Assembly: GCA_947496145.1 (NCBI GenBank)
Contig: CANMBS010000008.1
Location: 101,368-165,367, forward strand
Length of the DNA: 64,000 bases
Origin: an uncultured Pseudovibrio sp.
GTDB lineage: Bacteria; Pseudomonadota; Alphaproteobacteria; Rhizobiales; Stappiaceae
Direction of reading: 5' to 3'
Shown here: positions 44,519-55,192 of the stretch, piece after piece
Layout of the letters: each line of letters opens with the position of its first letter
How positions within the stretch are numbered: the first letter of the stretch is position 1
The notes under the pieces: generated by a model
Seen by the model: only the letters and a program-made list of their open reading frames with translations
The model's database searches: none
What the model was told of the DNA's origin: nothing
Made by a program: the position numbers and the translations under genes

Positions 44519-46498
44519 CTAGGCGTGCACATTGTTTTTTGAAGCACGCATCTTAGAGCCGCGCTCTGCAAGTGCCTGCTCATCACGCAAACATTCTTCC
44601 CGGCGTCGCGAAAGATCCTGCTTCAGAGCCTGAAAGCGGTTCCAGCTCTCTTCGGTAAGGTTTTCTTCCATGGCCCGCGTTTCCCGCTCCAGCTCCTGCT
44701 CCAGCATCCGCAGCTCCAGCATATCGGCATAGTTGAGAAACAGCATCTCAATGAAGTCCTCCGGCGGGTCTTCCTTCAGAATTTGCAAACGATTAGTCAG
44801 CGCATCCCAGCGCGTGAGCTTATTGACATGCGACTGTGGCTTAATCTCATCAATAAGTCCCCTTGCCTCCTCCAAAATCTGATAGAAACTTTCCCCTAAG
44901 CTACCGTAAATACGTGCAATTGCAGCTCCCTTTAGGTCTGGAGAGACAACACGCAGAAAACTCTGCATAAATTTTGAATGATCATCATTATTGTAAGTAA
45001 GGAGAGAAATTCGCTCAAAATGCCTCTCAAGTAACTCTAAATAAACAACAGACATCAAAATCACGGAGCGTTCGATACCATAGCCGGGTGTATTCGGCGC
45101 TTCCATATGTTTTGAAGCGCCTCGAAAACGACTCTCTTCACCACCAGCACCACCCTTCTGCCCGCGCCAGCCGCCATCACGACCGCCACCCTGCCCGCGT
45201 CTGCGTCGGCTCTCCTCATAAAACAGATTGGAGAGCTTGAGGCGCAGGTCCATCCGGTAGCTCTTCTGAACCCGCTCATCCTTGATGGTGCCAACAAGGT
45301 CCTCAACCGCCTTTTCCAGCGCGGCCTTACGCTCTGGCGTATCGATGCGGGCCTGTTCGCTCTCACGTTGCCAAACCACTTCAGAAAGTGGGAGCGCTTT
45401 TTCGATCTCACTATGCATGGCAGCAGTACCACCAGCATTGATCACATCATCCGGGTCCTGCCCATCCGGCAAGAACGCAAACTGAAAGGACTTGCCACTG
45501 GTCAGCACTGGCAAAATACGGTCAACAGCCCGGTGCGCCGCAGAAATACCAGCAACGTCACCATCAAAACAAATCACCGGTTCATCAGCAAACTTCCAGA
45601 GTCGCATGATCTGGTCTTCGGTAAACGCAGTCCCCAGACTTGCCATAGTGCCCTTGATACCCGCCTGCCAAAGCGCAATGGCATCCATGTAGCCTTCCAC
45701 CACAATCGCCTGTCCCGCTTCATAGGCGGGCTGACGCGCGCGATGGGCATTAAACAGCATAGTGCCTTTGTGAAAGAGCGGTGTTTCAGGCGAATTGAGG
45801 TATTTAGGCTGCCCGTCCGGGTCCATGGTACGCCCACCAAATGCAACCGCACGCCCGCGCTCATCATGAATGGGGATCATGAGGCGGTTACGGAACCGGT
45901 CATAAGACGGGCGACCATCATCCGGCTTAATGAGAAGCCCAACTTCAATCAGTTGCGCTTCTGTAACATCCTTCGCCATCAAAGCAGTTTTCAGGTTATC
46001 ACGCCCCGCAGGCGCAAACCCGAACTGAAACTCATTCAGCGTTTCCGCAGTAAGGCCGCGCCGCTGCACATAGTCACGCGCCGCACGACCATCAGCGGAC
46101 TGAAACATGTGTCGGAAATATTGCACCGCCAGCTCACACACATCCGTTAGTGTATTGCGTTTAGCAGCCCGTTTTGCTGCCTGAGGGTCCGGCGCAGGCA
46201 TGGCGATTCCTGCAAGACCAGCTAGTTCTTCCACAGCTTCGGGGAAACTGAGGCCCTCAATCTCCATCAGAAACTTGAAATGATCTCCACTTTCACCACA
46301 GCCAAAGCACTTATAACGGTTGCGCCGCTCATCAACGTGAAAGCTTGGGGATTTCTCAGAGTGGAAGGGGCAACATGCCCAATAATCGCCTTTTCCGGGC
46401 TGAGATTTACGCCGGTCCCAGGTTACACGCCGCCCCACCACGTCTGTAAGCGAAACGCGGTTGCGAATGTCATCAAGGAAAAGCTGATCAAAACGCAT
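44519..46498 (-). CDS. dnaG: DNA primase DnaG
   Basis: 659 residues. The N-terminal CHC2 zinc ribbon is visible (CCPFHSEKSPSF, then YKCFGCGESGDHF). The TOPRIM domain carries IVVEGYMDAIAL with the catalytic Glu, and EPVICFDGDVAG with the metal-binding Asp residues. FGGRTMDPDGQPKYLNSPET matches the RNA polymerase core. The C-terminal helicase-binding region is helical, after a Gly/Arg-rich linker (RRRGQGGGRDGGWRGQKGG). It makes RNA primers at the replication fork. Confidence 0.97.
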   Translation of the reverse strand: MRFDQLFLDDIRNRVSLTDVVGRRVTWDRRKSQPGKGDYWACCPFHSEKSPSFHVDERRNRYKCFGCGESGDHFKFLMEIEGLSFPEAVEELAGLAGIAMPAPDPQAAKRAAKRNTLTDVCELAVQYFRHMFQSADGRAARDYVQRRGLTAETLNEFQFGFAPAGRDNLKTALMAKDVTEAQLIEVGLLIKPDDGRPSYDRFRNRLMIPIHDERGRAVAFGGRTMDPDGQPKYLNSPETPLFHKGTMLFNAHRARQPAYEAGQAIVVEGYMDAIALWQAGIKGTMASLGTAFTEDQIMRLWKFADEPVICFDGDVAGISAAHRAVDRILPVLTSGKSFQFAFLPDGQDPDDVINAGGTAAMHSEIEKALPLSEVVWQRESEQARIDTPERKAALEKAVEDLVGTIKDERVQKSYRMDLRLKLSNLFYEESRRRRGQGGGRDGGWRGQKGGAGGEESRFRGASKHMEAPNTPGYGIERSVILMSVVYLELLERHFERISLLTYNNDDHSKFMQSFLRVVSPDLKGAAIARIYGSLGESFYQILEEARGLIDEIKPQSHVNKLTRWDALTNRLQILKEDPPEDFIEMLFLNYADMLELRMLEQELERETRAMEENLTEESWNRFQALKQDLSRRREECLRDEQALAERGSKMRASKNNVHA

Positions 46499-46626
46499 AC
46501 TAGTCCATTTCAGTGTTCTGCCCTGACAGCAGCAGGCATCAGTATTTTATAGCGCTCACCACCTGAAGAAGCCAGCAAAACCCAGCAGTCCGGTGAACCC
46601 CATAGGCCACATCAGGAAAAAGAAAA

Positions 46627-46648
46627 GCCGCACCCGGCAAGATGCGGC
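46627..46648 (-). terminator. Terminator after yqeY
   Basis: GCCGCA/TGCGGC stem; on the minus strand CTTTTCTTTTTCC follows. It lies 30 bp past the yqeY stop and before dnaG, so dnaG transcription may be attenuated or separately promoted. Confidence 0.75.
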
Positions 46649-46676
46649 ACCCTCATAAAGCTGAAATTAAAGTAGT

Positions 46677-47138
46677 TTACTGCGGCGCACGCAGCATCTG
46701 CTTGACCATGCAGCTTGCTTTGGCAAAGTCCATCTGGCCCGGATAGCGCTCTTTCAGCTCCGCCATACAACGGCCCATATCGCGCAGTCCACGCGCTTCC
46801 ACGCATTCTACAACTGTCTGACAAACAAGCTTCATTTCGTACTCACTCAGCTGCGCAGGCAAAAACTCACGGATCATTTCCGCTTCTTCGCGTTCCTGTA
46901 CAGCCAGCTCAACCTTACCGTTCGCTTCGCAGTGAGTTGCTTCCTGTTCCCGTTGCACCAGCATGGTGTGCAAAAGTTCCATCAGCTCTTCGTCACTCAG
47001 ACCGTCACGACCCTGCTCACGCGCAGCGGTATCCCGGTCCATAATGGCAGCGGTGATCAGGCGCAGCGTCGCAGCACGTCGTTTACTGTTGTCTTCTTGC
47101 GCGGCTTTCAGCGCATTCGCTATTTTGTCTCGCAACAT
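46677..47138 (-). CDS. GatB/YqeY domain-containing protein
   Basis: 153 residues, the helical YqeY domain related to the tail of the amidotransferase subunit GatB. Diagnostic stretches: MLRDKIANALKAAQEDNSKR, TLRLITAAIMDRDTAAREQG, EREEAEMIREFLPAQLSEYE and AKASCMVKQML. It is thought to bind tRNA, but its function is unsettled. Position before dnaG-rpoD is conserved in many alphaproteobacteria. It diverges from carA. Confidence 0.92.
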   Translation of the reverse strand: MLRDKIANALKAAQEDNSKRRAATLRLITAAIMDRDTAAREQGRDGLSDEELMELLHTMLVQREQEATHCEANGKVELAVQEREEAEMIREFLPAQLSEYEMKLVCQTVVECVEARGLRDMGRCMAELKERYPGQMDFAKASCMVKQMLRAPQ

Positions 47139-47383
47139 ACTAAAAGAACCCTGACGCGGAAACTTTAAAAGAGGCTCTCGAAGGCCCGGATAACATACCC
47201 ATCATTATGATTTAGGCTAATTTCCTGTAAGTCGTGTACGAATATTTCTATACGAGTGAGTTGACCCAGGTGACCCCTTCTCCTATGGTCCGGGCCTTGA
47301 TGCGACTGTGACGCGCCAAAGTCAAGCCCTTATGGCGCGTTTCAGATGGACGCATACTGTCATCAACCGTATCAAGAAAGCAA

Positions 47384-48577
47384 GTGATGAAAGCTCAAGA
47401 CGCATGGGCCGCGCCCAAACCAACCGCCCTCCTGATTCTCGCAGATGGCACCATTATTGAAGGTCGAGGCGTTGGAGCACGAGGAAAAGCGTCCGGCGAA
47501 GTCTGCTTCAATACGGCCATGACCGGATATGAAGAGATTCTTACAGACCCTTCCTATGCAGGCCAGATCATCACCTTCACCTTCCCGCATATCGGCAATG
47601 TGGGCACCAATGAAGATGATATCGAAACCGTAGATATGGAAGGAACCGCTGGCGTTCGCGGCGCAATTTTGCGCACTGACATCACCACACCCTCCAACTA
47701 TCGCTCCGGGGTCCACTTCGACACCTGGCTCAAGGCCCGCAACATCGTCGGCCTGACCGGAGTGGATACACGCGCTCTCACCGCCCTCATTCGCGAAAAA
47801 GGCATGCAGAACGCCATCATCGCACACGACCCTGACGGCGAGTTTGATGTGGATGCTCTGAAAGCTGAAGCCGCCAACCTCCCCGCTTTAGAAGGCATGG
47901 ACCTTGCAAAAGGCGTTACCACCTCCAAAACCTACGAGTGGACGCAAACCACCTGGGAGTGGGAAGACGGGTTCAGCGCACAGGAAAAGCCTGCTCATCA
48001 CGTGGTCGCTCTGGACTTTGGCGTAAAGCGCAACATCCTGCGCCTTCTGGCAGAGGCGGGTTGCCGGGTAACCGTAGTACCGGCAAACACATCTGCCGAT
48101 GATATCCTTGCACTGAACCCGGACGGAGTGTTCCTATCCAACGGGCCTGGTGATCCGGCGGCAACAGGCGAATACGCAGTCCCAACCATCCGCAGCCTTA
48201 TTGACAAGAAACTGCCGGTCTTCGGCATTTGTCTCGGCCATCAGATGCTTGCGCTCGCTCTGGGCGGAACAACCCGGAAAATGCATCAGGGCCATCACGG
48301 CGCAAATCATCCGGTCCATGACTACACCACCAATAAAGTTGAGATCACCAGTATGAACCACGGCTTTGCGGTGAGTGCTGGCAGCTTGCCTGACAACGTG
48401 GAAGAAACGCACGTCTCCCTGTTCGATGGCACCAATTGTGGTCTGCGTGTAAAAGATGCGCCGGTTTTCTCAGTCCAGCACCATCCGGAGGCTTCTCCCG
48501 GTCCTCAGGACAGCCACTACCTGTTCTCTCGCTTTATTGAGCTGATCGAAAACCACAAAACGGCAGCAGCAGCTTAA
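47384..48577 (+). CDS. carA: carbamoyl-phosphate synthase small subunit
   Basis: 397 residues from GTG 47384, or 396 from ATG 47387. The N-terminal CPSase domain has GEVCFNTAMTGYEEILTDPS. The C-terminal class I glutaminase has FLSNGPGDPAA, FGICLGHQMLALALGG with the nucleophilic Cys, and SVQHHPEASPGPQDSHYLF with the catalytic His/Glu. It releases ammonia from glutamine and channels it to CarB for arginine and pyrimidine synthesis. carB is 2.3 kb away, separated by a MerR and an XRE gene. Confidence 0.97.
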   Translation: MMKAQDAWAAPKPTALLILADGTIIEGRGVGARGKASGEVCFNTAMTGYEEILTDPSYAGQIITFTFPHIGNVGTNEDDIETVDMEGTAGVRGAILRTDITTPSNYRSGVHFDTWLKARNIVGLTGVDTRALTALIREKGMQNAIIAHDPDGEFDVDALKAEAANLPALEGMDLAKGVTTSKTYEWTQTTWEWEDGFSAQEKPAHHVVALDFGVKRNILRLLAEAGCRVTVVPANTSADDILALNPDGVFLSNGPGDPAATGEYAVPTIRSLIDKKLPVFGICLGHQMLALALGGTTRKMHQGHHGANHPVHDYTTNKVEITSMNHGFAVSAGSLPDNVEETHVSLFDGTNCGLRVKDAPVFSVQHHPEASPGPQDSHYLFSRFIELIENHKTAAAA

Positions 48578-48605
48578 GCGGGTTCAGAATTAAGAGATGA
48601 TTGAG

Positions 48606-48632
48606 AGCGGGGGTACAGGCCCCGCTTTTTTT
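48606..48632 (+). terminator. carA terminator
   Basis: AGCGGGG/CCCCGCT stem with 7-nt loop, followed by TTTTTTT. Confidence 0.9.
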
Positions 48633-48687
48633 CTTGCCGTGACAAGAGCAAAAGCAACTAAGAAAATGCATGAAGAATGCAACAAAA

Positions 48688-48712
48688 AACCCGGCACCAT
48701 TGGGGCCGGGTT
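48688..48712 (-). terminator. MerR gene terminator
   Basis: AACCCGGC/GCCGGGTT stem; the minus-strand continuation is GTTTTTTGTT. It is 26 bp past the merR-type gene stop. Confidence 0.85.
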
Positions 48713-48737
48713 CCAAAACATCTTTCCCTGTATACGA

Positions 48738-49184
48738 TTAAGCTTCGACAGCCAGCATCGACGTCAAGGCCTGAGATACACCGCGAACTTCTGCAATTTG
48801 CTCCTGCAAGGCTTGCTCCTGCTCATGCAACAACTGCTCTTGTGCACCGCAGATTTCCTGAAGTTCCTTGAGCTGATCCGCACGCGGGCTGGATCCCTCA
48901 ACCAGTTTAATAATGCGACGAACCTCTGCCAGTGTCAGGCCGATCTTTTTAGCCTGAAGGATAACGCGCATACGGCTTACATCACGACCTCTGTAGAAAC
49001 GGCGTGCACCGCGTCGTACTGGGTTTAGAAGTCCCTTCTCCTCATAGAAGCGAAGTGTCCGCAGTGTGACGCTAAACAATTCAGACATCTCAGAGATTGC
49101 GAGCAACTGACCATCCCCATCGTCCTCACGAATTGGTCCGGCGATATCCGCAGCGACATCTAGCTTACTAGGAATACTGTTCAT
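48738..49184 (-). CDS. MerR-family transcriptional regulator
   Basis: 148 residues. The MerR HTH begins near residue 28 (LLAISEMSELFSVTLRTLRF, YEEKGLLNPVRRGARRFYRG). A dimerisation coiled coil follows (ADQLKELQEICGAQEQLLHE, QEQALQEQIAEVRGV). The N-terminal 25 residues are an extra acidic tail. No conserved Cys metal-binding loop is seen, so it is not a metal sensor of the CueR/MerR kind. Target unknown; it converges with carA and faces a long non-coding region. Confidence 0.85.
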   Translation of the reverse strand: MNSIPSKLDVAADIAGPIREDDGDGQLLAISEMSELFSVTLRTLRFYEEKGLLNPVRRGARRFYRGRDVSRMRVILQAKKIGLTLAEVRRIIKLVEGSSPRADQLKELQEICGAQEQLLHEQEQALQEQIAEVRGVSQALTSMLAVEA

Positions 49185-49691
49185 TTCTATTTGCCCGGTG
49201 GTTTGTATGTTAAACCTCAGAAGAATTACAAAAGCCCATCATCTTAGCGCCCCACCCGGAGCCTTGATGAATTCCCCTAATAACTTTTGTAGTCCTCCTC
49301 TTCTGTACTAGCTTAATCTGTAGTTACAGGCACTCATCTCCCCTGCGGGTTGTCCCAGTGTTCATATGAACATCATCTAAGGCATTTCCCGAGATGGAAT
49401 AGGTACCTCTACATTCAAGATCCGCAGTGAAATCCATGAGAATTCACATTGGACTCTTGTTAATCTACACAAGGAGACTGACAAAATATAGTAGGCATTT
49501 GTATTTTTTACTTTATCAGAACAACGTATACACTAACCAGTCTCAGACTAATCGCGATAAGTAGTTATACTAGTTAAGTATTATTTAGAGACATTCATAT
49601 ATTTTTTTATACAAGGTGTAATTTAAACTCTAATCAACAGGATATATTGCAAGTTATTCCTGCGTCATCCTGACTAATATACTAGAGTTCA

Positions 49692-49725
49692 GTCAGTCAC
49701 ATATTATCTATAATATGTGACTGAC
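49692..49725. repeat. Perfect 15-bp inverted repeat
   Basis: GTCAGTCACATATTA, loop TCTA, TAATATGTGACTGAC. It is not followed by a U-tract in either direction, which argues against a normal terminator. Either a protein-binding site or part of a structured RNA. Confidence 0.7.
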
Positions 49726-50325
49726 ACGATCAAACAGACAAAATATCCACGATGACTGTCAACTACTCACCATCTGTGAGAGACACCGAATCTTATTCTT
49801 GGATGAGCAAGTGAAAATTTTCTGACAGAATGATCAATCTGCACACTTTTTAAACAGAATGATTACTTTTCGCGCTGCAAAACATTGAACTCCCCTCGCG
49901 TTTTGAAGGGGAAGTAGATCCAATGATGCATTATCAGTCAGGATTTAAGTGAAATTTCGTAACGGAAATATATTGCACAGCACAAAAGCAAAAGTGTCGG
50001 CTAAAGACGATCAAACGCCCCTCTGCTGATCAAAGTACACAATGCTAATTTTTCCATAAGTAAGCGAGAACGGAACTGGACAGTCAAAATCACGCACTTG
50101 CACTTACCCGCGCAAGAGGCCATTCACCATCCGTCTGATCTGGAATCTGAAAGTTGCATGGCGATGTACATCTACTTTTTTGCTTCTTAGATTCGCCCGA
50201 TACAAGATGAGTTCGTTTAGCATGATATTTTCCTTGTGGTGCCGTGAGCGCACAAAACCGCCTAAGCACTATGCCGAGGGATCACAGGCGCCTATGAGAG
50301 TTTTCCTGAGACCTTACAACATTAA

Positions 50326-50370
50326 GCGCACTTATTGCGCCAAATCAAGAAAAATAACGCAATTTTTGCG
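50326..50370. promoter_or_regulatory. Two dyads upstream of the XRE gene, possible operators
   Basis: AAGCGCA-CTTAT-TGCGCCA (core 50326-50340) and AACGCAA-TTTT-TGCGCTT (core 50358-50370) share the half-site TGCGC(T/C). Spacing between centres is about 31 bp, near three helical turns, as for cooperating repressor dimers. They start about 140 bp before the XRE ATG. Confidence 0.4.
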
Positions 50371-50467
50371 CTTTTCTTATTTCTCTATATGCAATAATAC
50401 GAGTGCAGATTATCATCGGTCTGTCTGTACAATGAAAATTCACTCTGGGAACCACTAGGTTAATATC

Positions 50468-50719
50468 ATGGGACCATCTCAGTTTCGGGCCTGGCGCAAG
50501 TCGATGGGCTACAAGCAAAAAGAAGCAGCAGAACATCTCGGCCTGAAAAAACGAATGATTCAATATTACGAAAATGGCAATCGCGACGGTAAACCGGTAG
50601 AGATTCCTAAGGCTGTTCGCCTGGCTTGCTATGCGCTTAAACATGGCATTGCAGATTTCGACGGTGAAAAAATCATAGAGACCTCGACTTTAGATGAATA
50701 TACTGCCGTTAAGTCTTGA
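50468..50719 (+). CDS. XRE-family helix-turn-helix protein, 83 aa
   Basis: A single XRE/Cro HTH domain: MGPSQFRAWRKSMGYKQKEA, AEHLGLKKRMIQYYENGNRD, GKPVEIPKAVRLACYALKHG. The tail is short and acidic. Proteins of this size are often autoregulated. No toxin gene partners it. It is on the same strand as carB and 160 bp upstream, with only a weak hairpin between, so read-through into carB is possible. Confidence 0.8.
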   Translation: MGPSQFRAWRKSMGYKQKEAAEHLGLKKRMIQYYENGNRDGKPVEIPKAVRLACYALKHGIADFDGEKIIETSTLDEYTAVKS

Positions 50720-50826
50720 GAAAAAAGCGCGTATTATTTTGAAATTAGACGAATACTGGGGTTTATAAGTACTCCGATTCTTTCTATAAGACGCGCTCAG
50801 CCGACATACTCCTAATAAAGAGTAGA

Positions 50827-50854
50827 ACCAGTGTCACCATGCGGGTGCACTGGT
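50827..50854 (+). promoter_or_regulatory. Hairpin in the carB leader
   Basis: ACCAGTG/CACTGGT outer stem with an inner CACC/GGTG pair, ending 28 bp before the carB ATG. The following GCTTTAA is too weak for a sure terminator. It may end the XRE transcript or structure the carB leader. Confidence 0.4.
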
Positions 50855-50882
50855 GCTTTAACGCGAGCATATGTGAGTCACC

Positions 50883-53800
50883 ATGCCTAAACGCACTGAC
50901 ATCCAATCTATCATGATCATCGGGGCTGGACCCATCGTGATTGGTCAAGCCTGTGAGTTCGATTACTCCGGAACTCAGGCTTGTAAGGCACTGCGAGATG
51001 AAGGCTACCGAATAATCCTGGTGAACTCTAATCCGGCGACCATCATGACAGACCCGGATCTGGCTGACGCGACTTACATTGAGCCAATCACCCCCGAAGC
51101 CGTTGAAAAGATCATCGCTAAGGAAAAGCCGGACGCGCTCCTGCCAACCATGGGCGGGCAGACCGCGCTGAACTGTGCGCTGGAGCTGGACCGCACAGGT
51201 GCGTTGAAGAAATACGGCGTCGAGATGATCGGCGCAAAGGCCGATGTTATCGACAAGGCTGAAGACCGTGAAAAGTTCCGTGCTGCCATGGACAAGATCG
51301 GGCTGGAAAATCCTCGTGCTGCAATCGCATCCTCCCCGCCAGTCCTGAACGATGAAGGTGTAATCGTCGGCTATGATCGAGGTGCCGGATATGCCGAAGC
51401 CATGCGCCAGCTCGACAGCATCGGCCTGCCAGCTATTATCCGTCCGGCCTTTACGCTTGGTGGCACCGGCGGCGGCGTAGCCTATAACCGTGAAGAGTTC
51501 GAACAGATCGTTCGCTCCGGTATTGATGCCTCTCCAAACGGTCAGGTACTCATCGACGAAAGCTTGCTCGGCTGGAAAGAATACGAGATGGAAGTGGTTC
51601 GCGACACAGCGGACAACTGCATCATCATCTGTTCCATTGAGAACATCGACCCAATGGGTGTGCATACAGGCGATTCCATCACCATCGCCCCTGCCCTCAC
51701 CCTGACGGACAAAGAATACCAGATCATGCGGAACGCCTCTATTGCTGTTCTGCGTGAGATCGGCGTGGAAACCGGCGGCTCCAACGTTCAGTTCGCGGTA
51801 AACCCGGACAACGGACGTCTGGTCGTCATCGAGATGAACCCGCGCGTATCCCGCTCCTCCGCTCTGGCTTCCAAGGCAACGGGTTTCCCAATTGCAAAGA
51901 TCGCTGCAAAGCTGGCTGTCGGCTACACTCTGGATGAGCTGGAAAACGACATCACCGGCGGCGCAACACCTGCCTCGTTTGAGCCCACCATCGACTACGT
52001 GGTCACCAAGATCCCTCGCTTTGCATTCGAGAAGTTCCCGGGCTCGGAACCAACTTTGACCACAGCGATGAAGTCCGTTGGTGAAGTCATGGCTATTGGC
52101 CGCACCTTCAAGGAGAGCATGCAAAAAGCGCTGCGCGGTCTGGAAACCGGCCTTACTGGCCTCGACCCGATCGAACTGGACGGCATAGGACAAGGCGAAG
52201 ACTCCAACGCCATCCGTAAAGCACTGGCAGTTCCAACTCCGACACGGCTTCTGAACGTAGCTCAGGCCCTGCGCCTCGGCACCTCTGCAAAAGAGATCCA
52301 CGATATTTGCAAGATAGATCCGTGGTTCCTTGAACAGATCAAAGAAATCGTCGAGATTGAAGAGAAAATCCTCAAGCACGGCCTGCCTAAAAACACCGAA
52401 GCCATGCGTTCTGTCAAAGCCATGGGCTTCTCCGACAGCCGCCTTGCAGTACTGGCAGACACCACGGAAGCGGAAATTGCAGCCCTCCGTGCCAAGCTAG
52501 ATGTAAAACCAGTTTACAAACGCATCGACACCTGCGCGGCAGAGTTCGCCTCTCCAACCGCATACATGTACTCCACCTACGAGACACCAACTGCTGGCCT
52601 GCCCTCCTGTGAAGCACAACCGAGCGAGCGCCAGAAGGTCGTTATCTTAGGCGGTGGTCCAAACCGGATCGGTCAGGGCATCGAGTTTGATTACTGCTGC
52701 TGTCACGCCGCCTTCGCTCTGAAGGATGCTGGCTATGAAGCAATCATGATCAACTGTAACCCGGAAACGGTGTCCACTGACTACGACACCTCTGATCGCC
52801 TCTACTTCGAACCACTCACCTCTGAAGACGTGCTGGAAATCCTCCGCCTTGAGCAGGCCAAAGGCACTCTGAAAGGCGTGATCGTTCAGTTCGGAGGCCA
52901 GACACCTTTAAAACTGGCTCAGGCTCTGGTCGAGGCAGACATTCCCATACTGGGCACCTCTCCGGACATGATCGATCTTGCTGAAGACCGTGACCGCTTC
53001 CTGCGCCTGCTGCACAGGATCGACCTGAAGCAGCCAGAAAACGGCATCGCCTACTCTGTTGAACAGGGCCGCCTGATCGCCAACCAGCTTGGCCTGCCGC
53101 TCGTCGTTCGCCCATCCTACGTGCTGGGTGGCCGCGCAATGCAGATCATTCGCGACGAAGAAGCGCTCAACAACTACCTGCTCGGTACTCTGCCAGAACT
53201 CGTACCGCATGATGTGCGTGCAAAGTACCCGAACGATAAGACCGGTCAGATCAACACTCTGCTCGGCACCAACCCGCTTCTGTTCGACCGTTACCTCGAT
53301 GGCGCAATCGAAGTGGACGTGGACGCCTTGTGCGACGGTGAAGACGTCTTCATTTGCGGTATCATGGAGCATATCGAAGAAGCCGGTATCCACTCCGGCG
53401 ACAGCGCATGTTCCCTGCCAGCTTACACGCTGGACGACAAAACCCTGGCTGAACTGGAGGAGCAGGCACGTAAACTTGCACTTGCTCTGAATGTTGTCGG
53501 CCTGATGAACGTACAGTTCGCAATTAAGGACGGAGAAATTTACGTTCTGGAAGTGAACCCACGCGCATCAAGAACCGTTCCGTTTGTGGCAAAAACCATC
53601 GGTGAGCCAATCGCAAAGATCGCAGCACGTGTCATGGCGGGCGAAAAACTGTCAGCCTTCAACCTGAAGCCCAAAAAGCTGGATCACGTAGCTGTTAAAG
53701 AAGCTGTCTTCCCATTCGCCCGCTTCCCCGGCGTTGACACCGTTCTTGGCCCTGAAATGCGTTCAACCGGTGAAGTCATGGGACTGGATACGGACTTCTC

Positions 53801-54245
53801 CTTCGCATTTGCTAAATCTCAGCTTGGTGGCGGCACCAGAATTCCCGAGAGCGGGACAGTCTTCATCTCTTTAAAAGATGCAGATAAGCCGAAAATTCTT
53901 GAGGCAGCTAAAAACCTGATCGCATCTGGATTTTCCATTATATCCACTGATGGCACTCAAAGATACTTGGAAAACCAAGGCATCCCATGTGCAAAGGTGA
54001 ACAAGGTGCTTGAAGGTCGCCCGCATATCGTTGATGCTATTAAGAACGGTGAGGTTCAGCTTGTCTTCAATACAACTGAAGGTGCACAGGCCCTTGCCGA
54101 CAGCCGGTCGCTTCGCCAGGCTGCGCTGATGAACAAGGTTCCTTATTACACAACAGTGGCAGGAGCCGTAGCAGCAGCTCAGGGTATTGAAGCTTTCGGA
54201 GCAAAAACACTTGAAGTAAGATCACTACAATCTTACTTTCTCTAG
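50883..54245 (+). CDS. carB: carbamoyl-phosphate synthase large subunit
   Basis: 1120 residues, two homologous ATP-grasp halves. N-terminal half: [52 protein letters not shown] and [21 protein letters not shown]-terminal half: [54 protein letters not shown] and [20 protein letters not shown]. The last 140 residues are the MGS-like allosteric domain. It makes carbamoyl phosphate from bicarbonate, ammonia and two ATP. A terminator follows. Confidence 0.98.
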   Translation: MPKRTDIQSIMIIGAGPIVIGQACEFDYSGTQACKALRDEGYRIILVNSNPATIMTDPDLADATYIEPITPEAVEKIIAKEKPDALLPTMGGQTALNCALELDRTGALKKYGVEMIGAKADVIDKAEDREKFRAAMDKIGLENPRAAIASSPPVLNDEGVIVGYDRGAGYAEAMRQLDSIGLPAIIRPAFTLGGTGGGVAYNREEFEQIVRSGIDASPNGQVLIDESLLGWKEYEMEVVRDTADNCIIICSIENIDPMGVHTGDSITIAPALTLTDKEYQIMRNASIAVLREIGVETGGSNVQFAVNPDNGRLVVIEMNPRVSRSSALASKATGFPIAKIAAKLAVGYTLDELENDITGGATPASFEPTIDYVVTKIPRFAFEKFPGSEPTLTTAMKSVGEVMAIGRTFKESMQKALRGLETGLTGLDPIELDGIGQGEDSNAIRKALAVPTPTRLLNVAQALRLGTSAKEIHDICKIDPWFLEQIKEIVEIEEKILKHGLPKNTEAMRSVKAMGFSDSRLAVLADTTEAEIAALRAKLDVKPVYKRIDTCAAEFASPTAYMYSTYETPTAGLPSCEAQPSERQKVVILGGGPNRIGQGIEFDYCCCHAAFALKDAGYEAIMINCNPETVSTDYDTSDRLYFEPLTSEDVLEILRLEQAKGTLKGVIVQFGGQTPLKLAQALVEADIPILGTSPDMIDLAEDRDRFLRLLHRIDLKQPENGIAYSVEQGRLIANQLGLPLVVRPSYVLGGRAMQIIRDEEALNNYLLGTLPELVPHDVRAKYPNDKTGQINTLLGTNPLLFDRYLDGAIEVDVDALCDGEDVFICGIMEHIEEAGIHSGDSACSLPAYTLDDKTLAELEEQARKLALALNVVGLMNVQFAIKDGEIYVLEVNPRASRTVPFVAKTIGEPIAKIAARVMAGEKLSAFNLKPKKLDHVAVKEAVFPFARFPGVDTVLGPEMRSTGEVMGLDTDFSFAFAKSQLGGGTRIPESGTVFISLKDADKPKILEAAKNLIASGFSIISTDGTQRYLENQGIPCAKVNKVLEGRPHIVDAIKNGEVQLVFNTTEGAQALADSRSLRQAALMNKVPYYTTVAGAVAAAQGIEAFGAKTLEVRSLQSYFL

Positions 54246-54260
54246 GATGGATTAAAAGAT

Positions 54261-54294
54261 CCGGGTTGGGAGTACTCAGCCCGGTCAGTTTTTT
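54261..54294 (+). terminator. carB terminator
   Basis: CCGGGTTG/CAGCCCGG stem (one G-U pair) followed by TCAGTTTTTTG. It separates carB from greA. Confidence 0.85.
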
Positions 54295-54339
54295 GTTGTG
54301 ATGGGCCACACCACACAAAGTAAGAAAGGTGTACGAGCC

Positions 54340-54813
54340 ATGGAAAAGGTACCTATGACGCCGGAAGGTTACGCGATGCTCACAGAAGAGCTGAAGACGC
54401 GCACAACCACCGAGCGCCCGCGCATTATTGCAGCCATTTCCGAAGCCCGTGCTCACGGCGATCTTTCTGAGAACGCCGAATACCACGCCGCAAAGGAACA
54501 GCAGAGCCTGAATGAAGGACGCATCAACGAGCTGGAAGGTCTCCTTGGCCTTGCAGAAGTGATTGATCTGACCAAGCTCAGCGGTGAAACCATCAAGTTC
54601 GGTGCAACAGTCTCCCTCGTTGACGAAGACACTGAGGAAGAGAAAAAATACATGATCGTTGGCGATGTAGAAGCCGATGTGAAACGTGGTCGTATTTCCA
54701 TCTCCTCTCCGATTGCACGTGCCCTCATTGGCAAGTCTGTTGGCGACAGCGTTGAAGTTGCTGCACCAGGCGGCGCACGCGGCTACGAAATCGTTGAGGT
54801 TGAGTTCGTTTAG
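54340..54813 (+). CDS. greA: transcription elongation factor GreA
   Basis: 157 residues from the ATG at 54340 ([20 protein letters not shown]), with AAAGG upstream; the frame opens 42 bp earlier. The N-terminal coiled coil carries [20 protein letters not shown], whose acidic tip (Asp, Glu) stimulates transcript cleavage in backtracked RNA polymerase. The C-terminal FKBP-like domain has [20 protein letters not shown] and [17 protein letters not shown]. Length matches the family. Confidence 0.97.
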   Translation: MEKVPMTPEGYAMLTEELKTRTTTERPRIIAAISEARAHGDLSENAEYHAAKEQQSLNEGRINELEGLLGLAEVIDLTKLSGETIKFGATVSLVDEDTEEEKKYMIVGDVEADVKRGRISISSPIARALIGKSVGDSVEVAAPGGARGYEIVEVEFV

Positions 54814-54895
54814 TCGGTCTGACTGGCTGGTTCCAGTTTTTTGAGGAATCAAAACGAAATTTCACGGTGTTTAACCGCCTGGGAATTTACGAGAG

Positions 54896-54925
54896 AAAAA
54901 TGCCGCTATATGCGGCATTTTTTTT
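54896..54925 (+). terminator. greA terminator
   Basis: AAAAATGCCGC/GCGGCATTTTT stem with TATAT loop and a run of eight T. The flanking A-tract makes it potentially bidirectional. Confidence 0.92.
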
Positions 54926-55192
54926 GCGTTACGCATGGGTTATCCACTAAATACAGAGTTGATAATCGTTTTTCCGGTTGATATTTCGAATCAATCCAGA
55001 CTGCCCGAAAACCCGCAGGAAACTGAGACAATTTAGCGCACCTTCTGCCCGAAGAAATTTACCAGGCTTCAGATTCTGAAGCTGCCAACACGTATAAAAG
55101 TATATATTAGATATTTTGCATAGATAATTCTACTTGCTGTTAACTCTTGTAAATGCAAATGATCTCGAGAAATTGACGGGAAATTTGCTGCC

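Larger units (their letters stand above)
49185..50467. other. 1.28-kb AT-rich gene-poor region
   Basis: No convincing ORF of normal size. It holds a perfect 15-bp-stem hairpin at 49692-49725, and two dyads near 50326 and 50358 before the XRE gene. The base composition is lower in G+C than the flanking genes. It is an unusually long gap for this window, so a small RNA or decayed genes are possible. Confidence 0.5.

Noticed and set aside
50180..50458. 92-codon frame before the XRE gene
   Set aside because: It runs over the two dyads, is Cys/Arg/Tyr-rich without a domain, and has poor codon use.
50784..52379. Leftward 531-codon open frame opposite the carB start
   Set aside because: Antisense to carB and to its leader; no motif.
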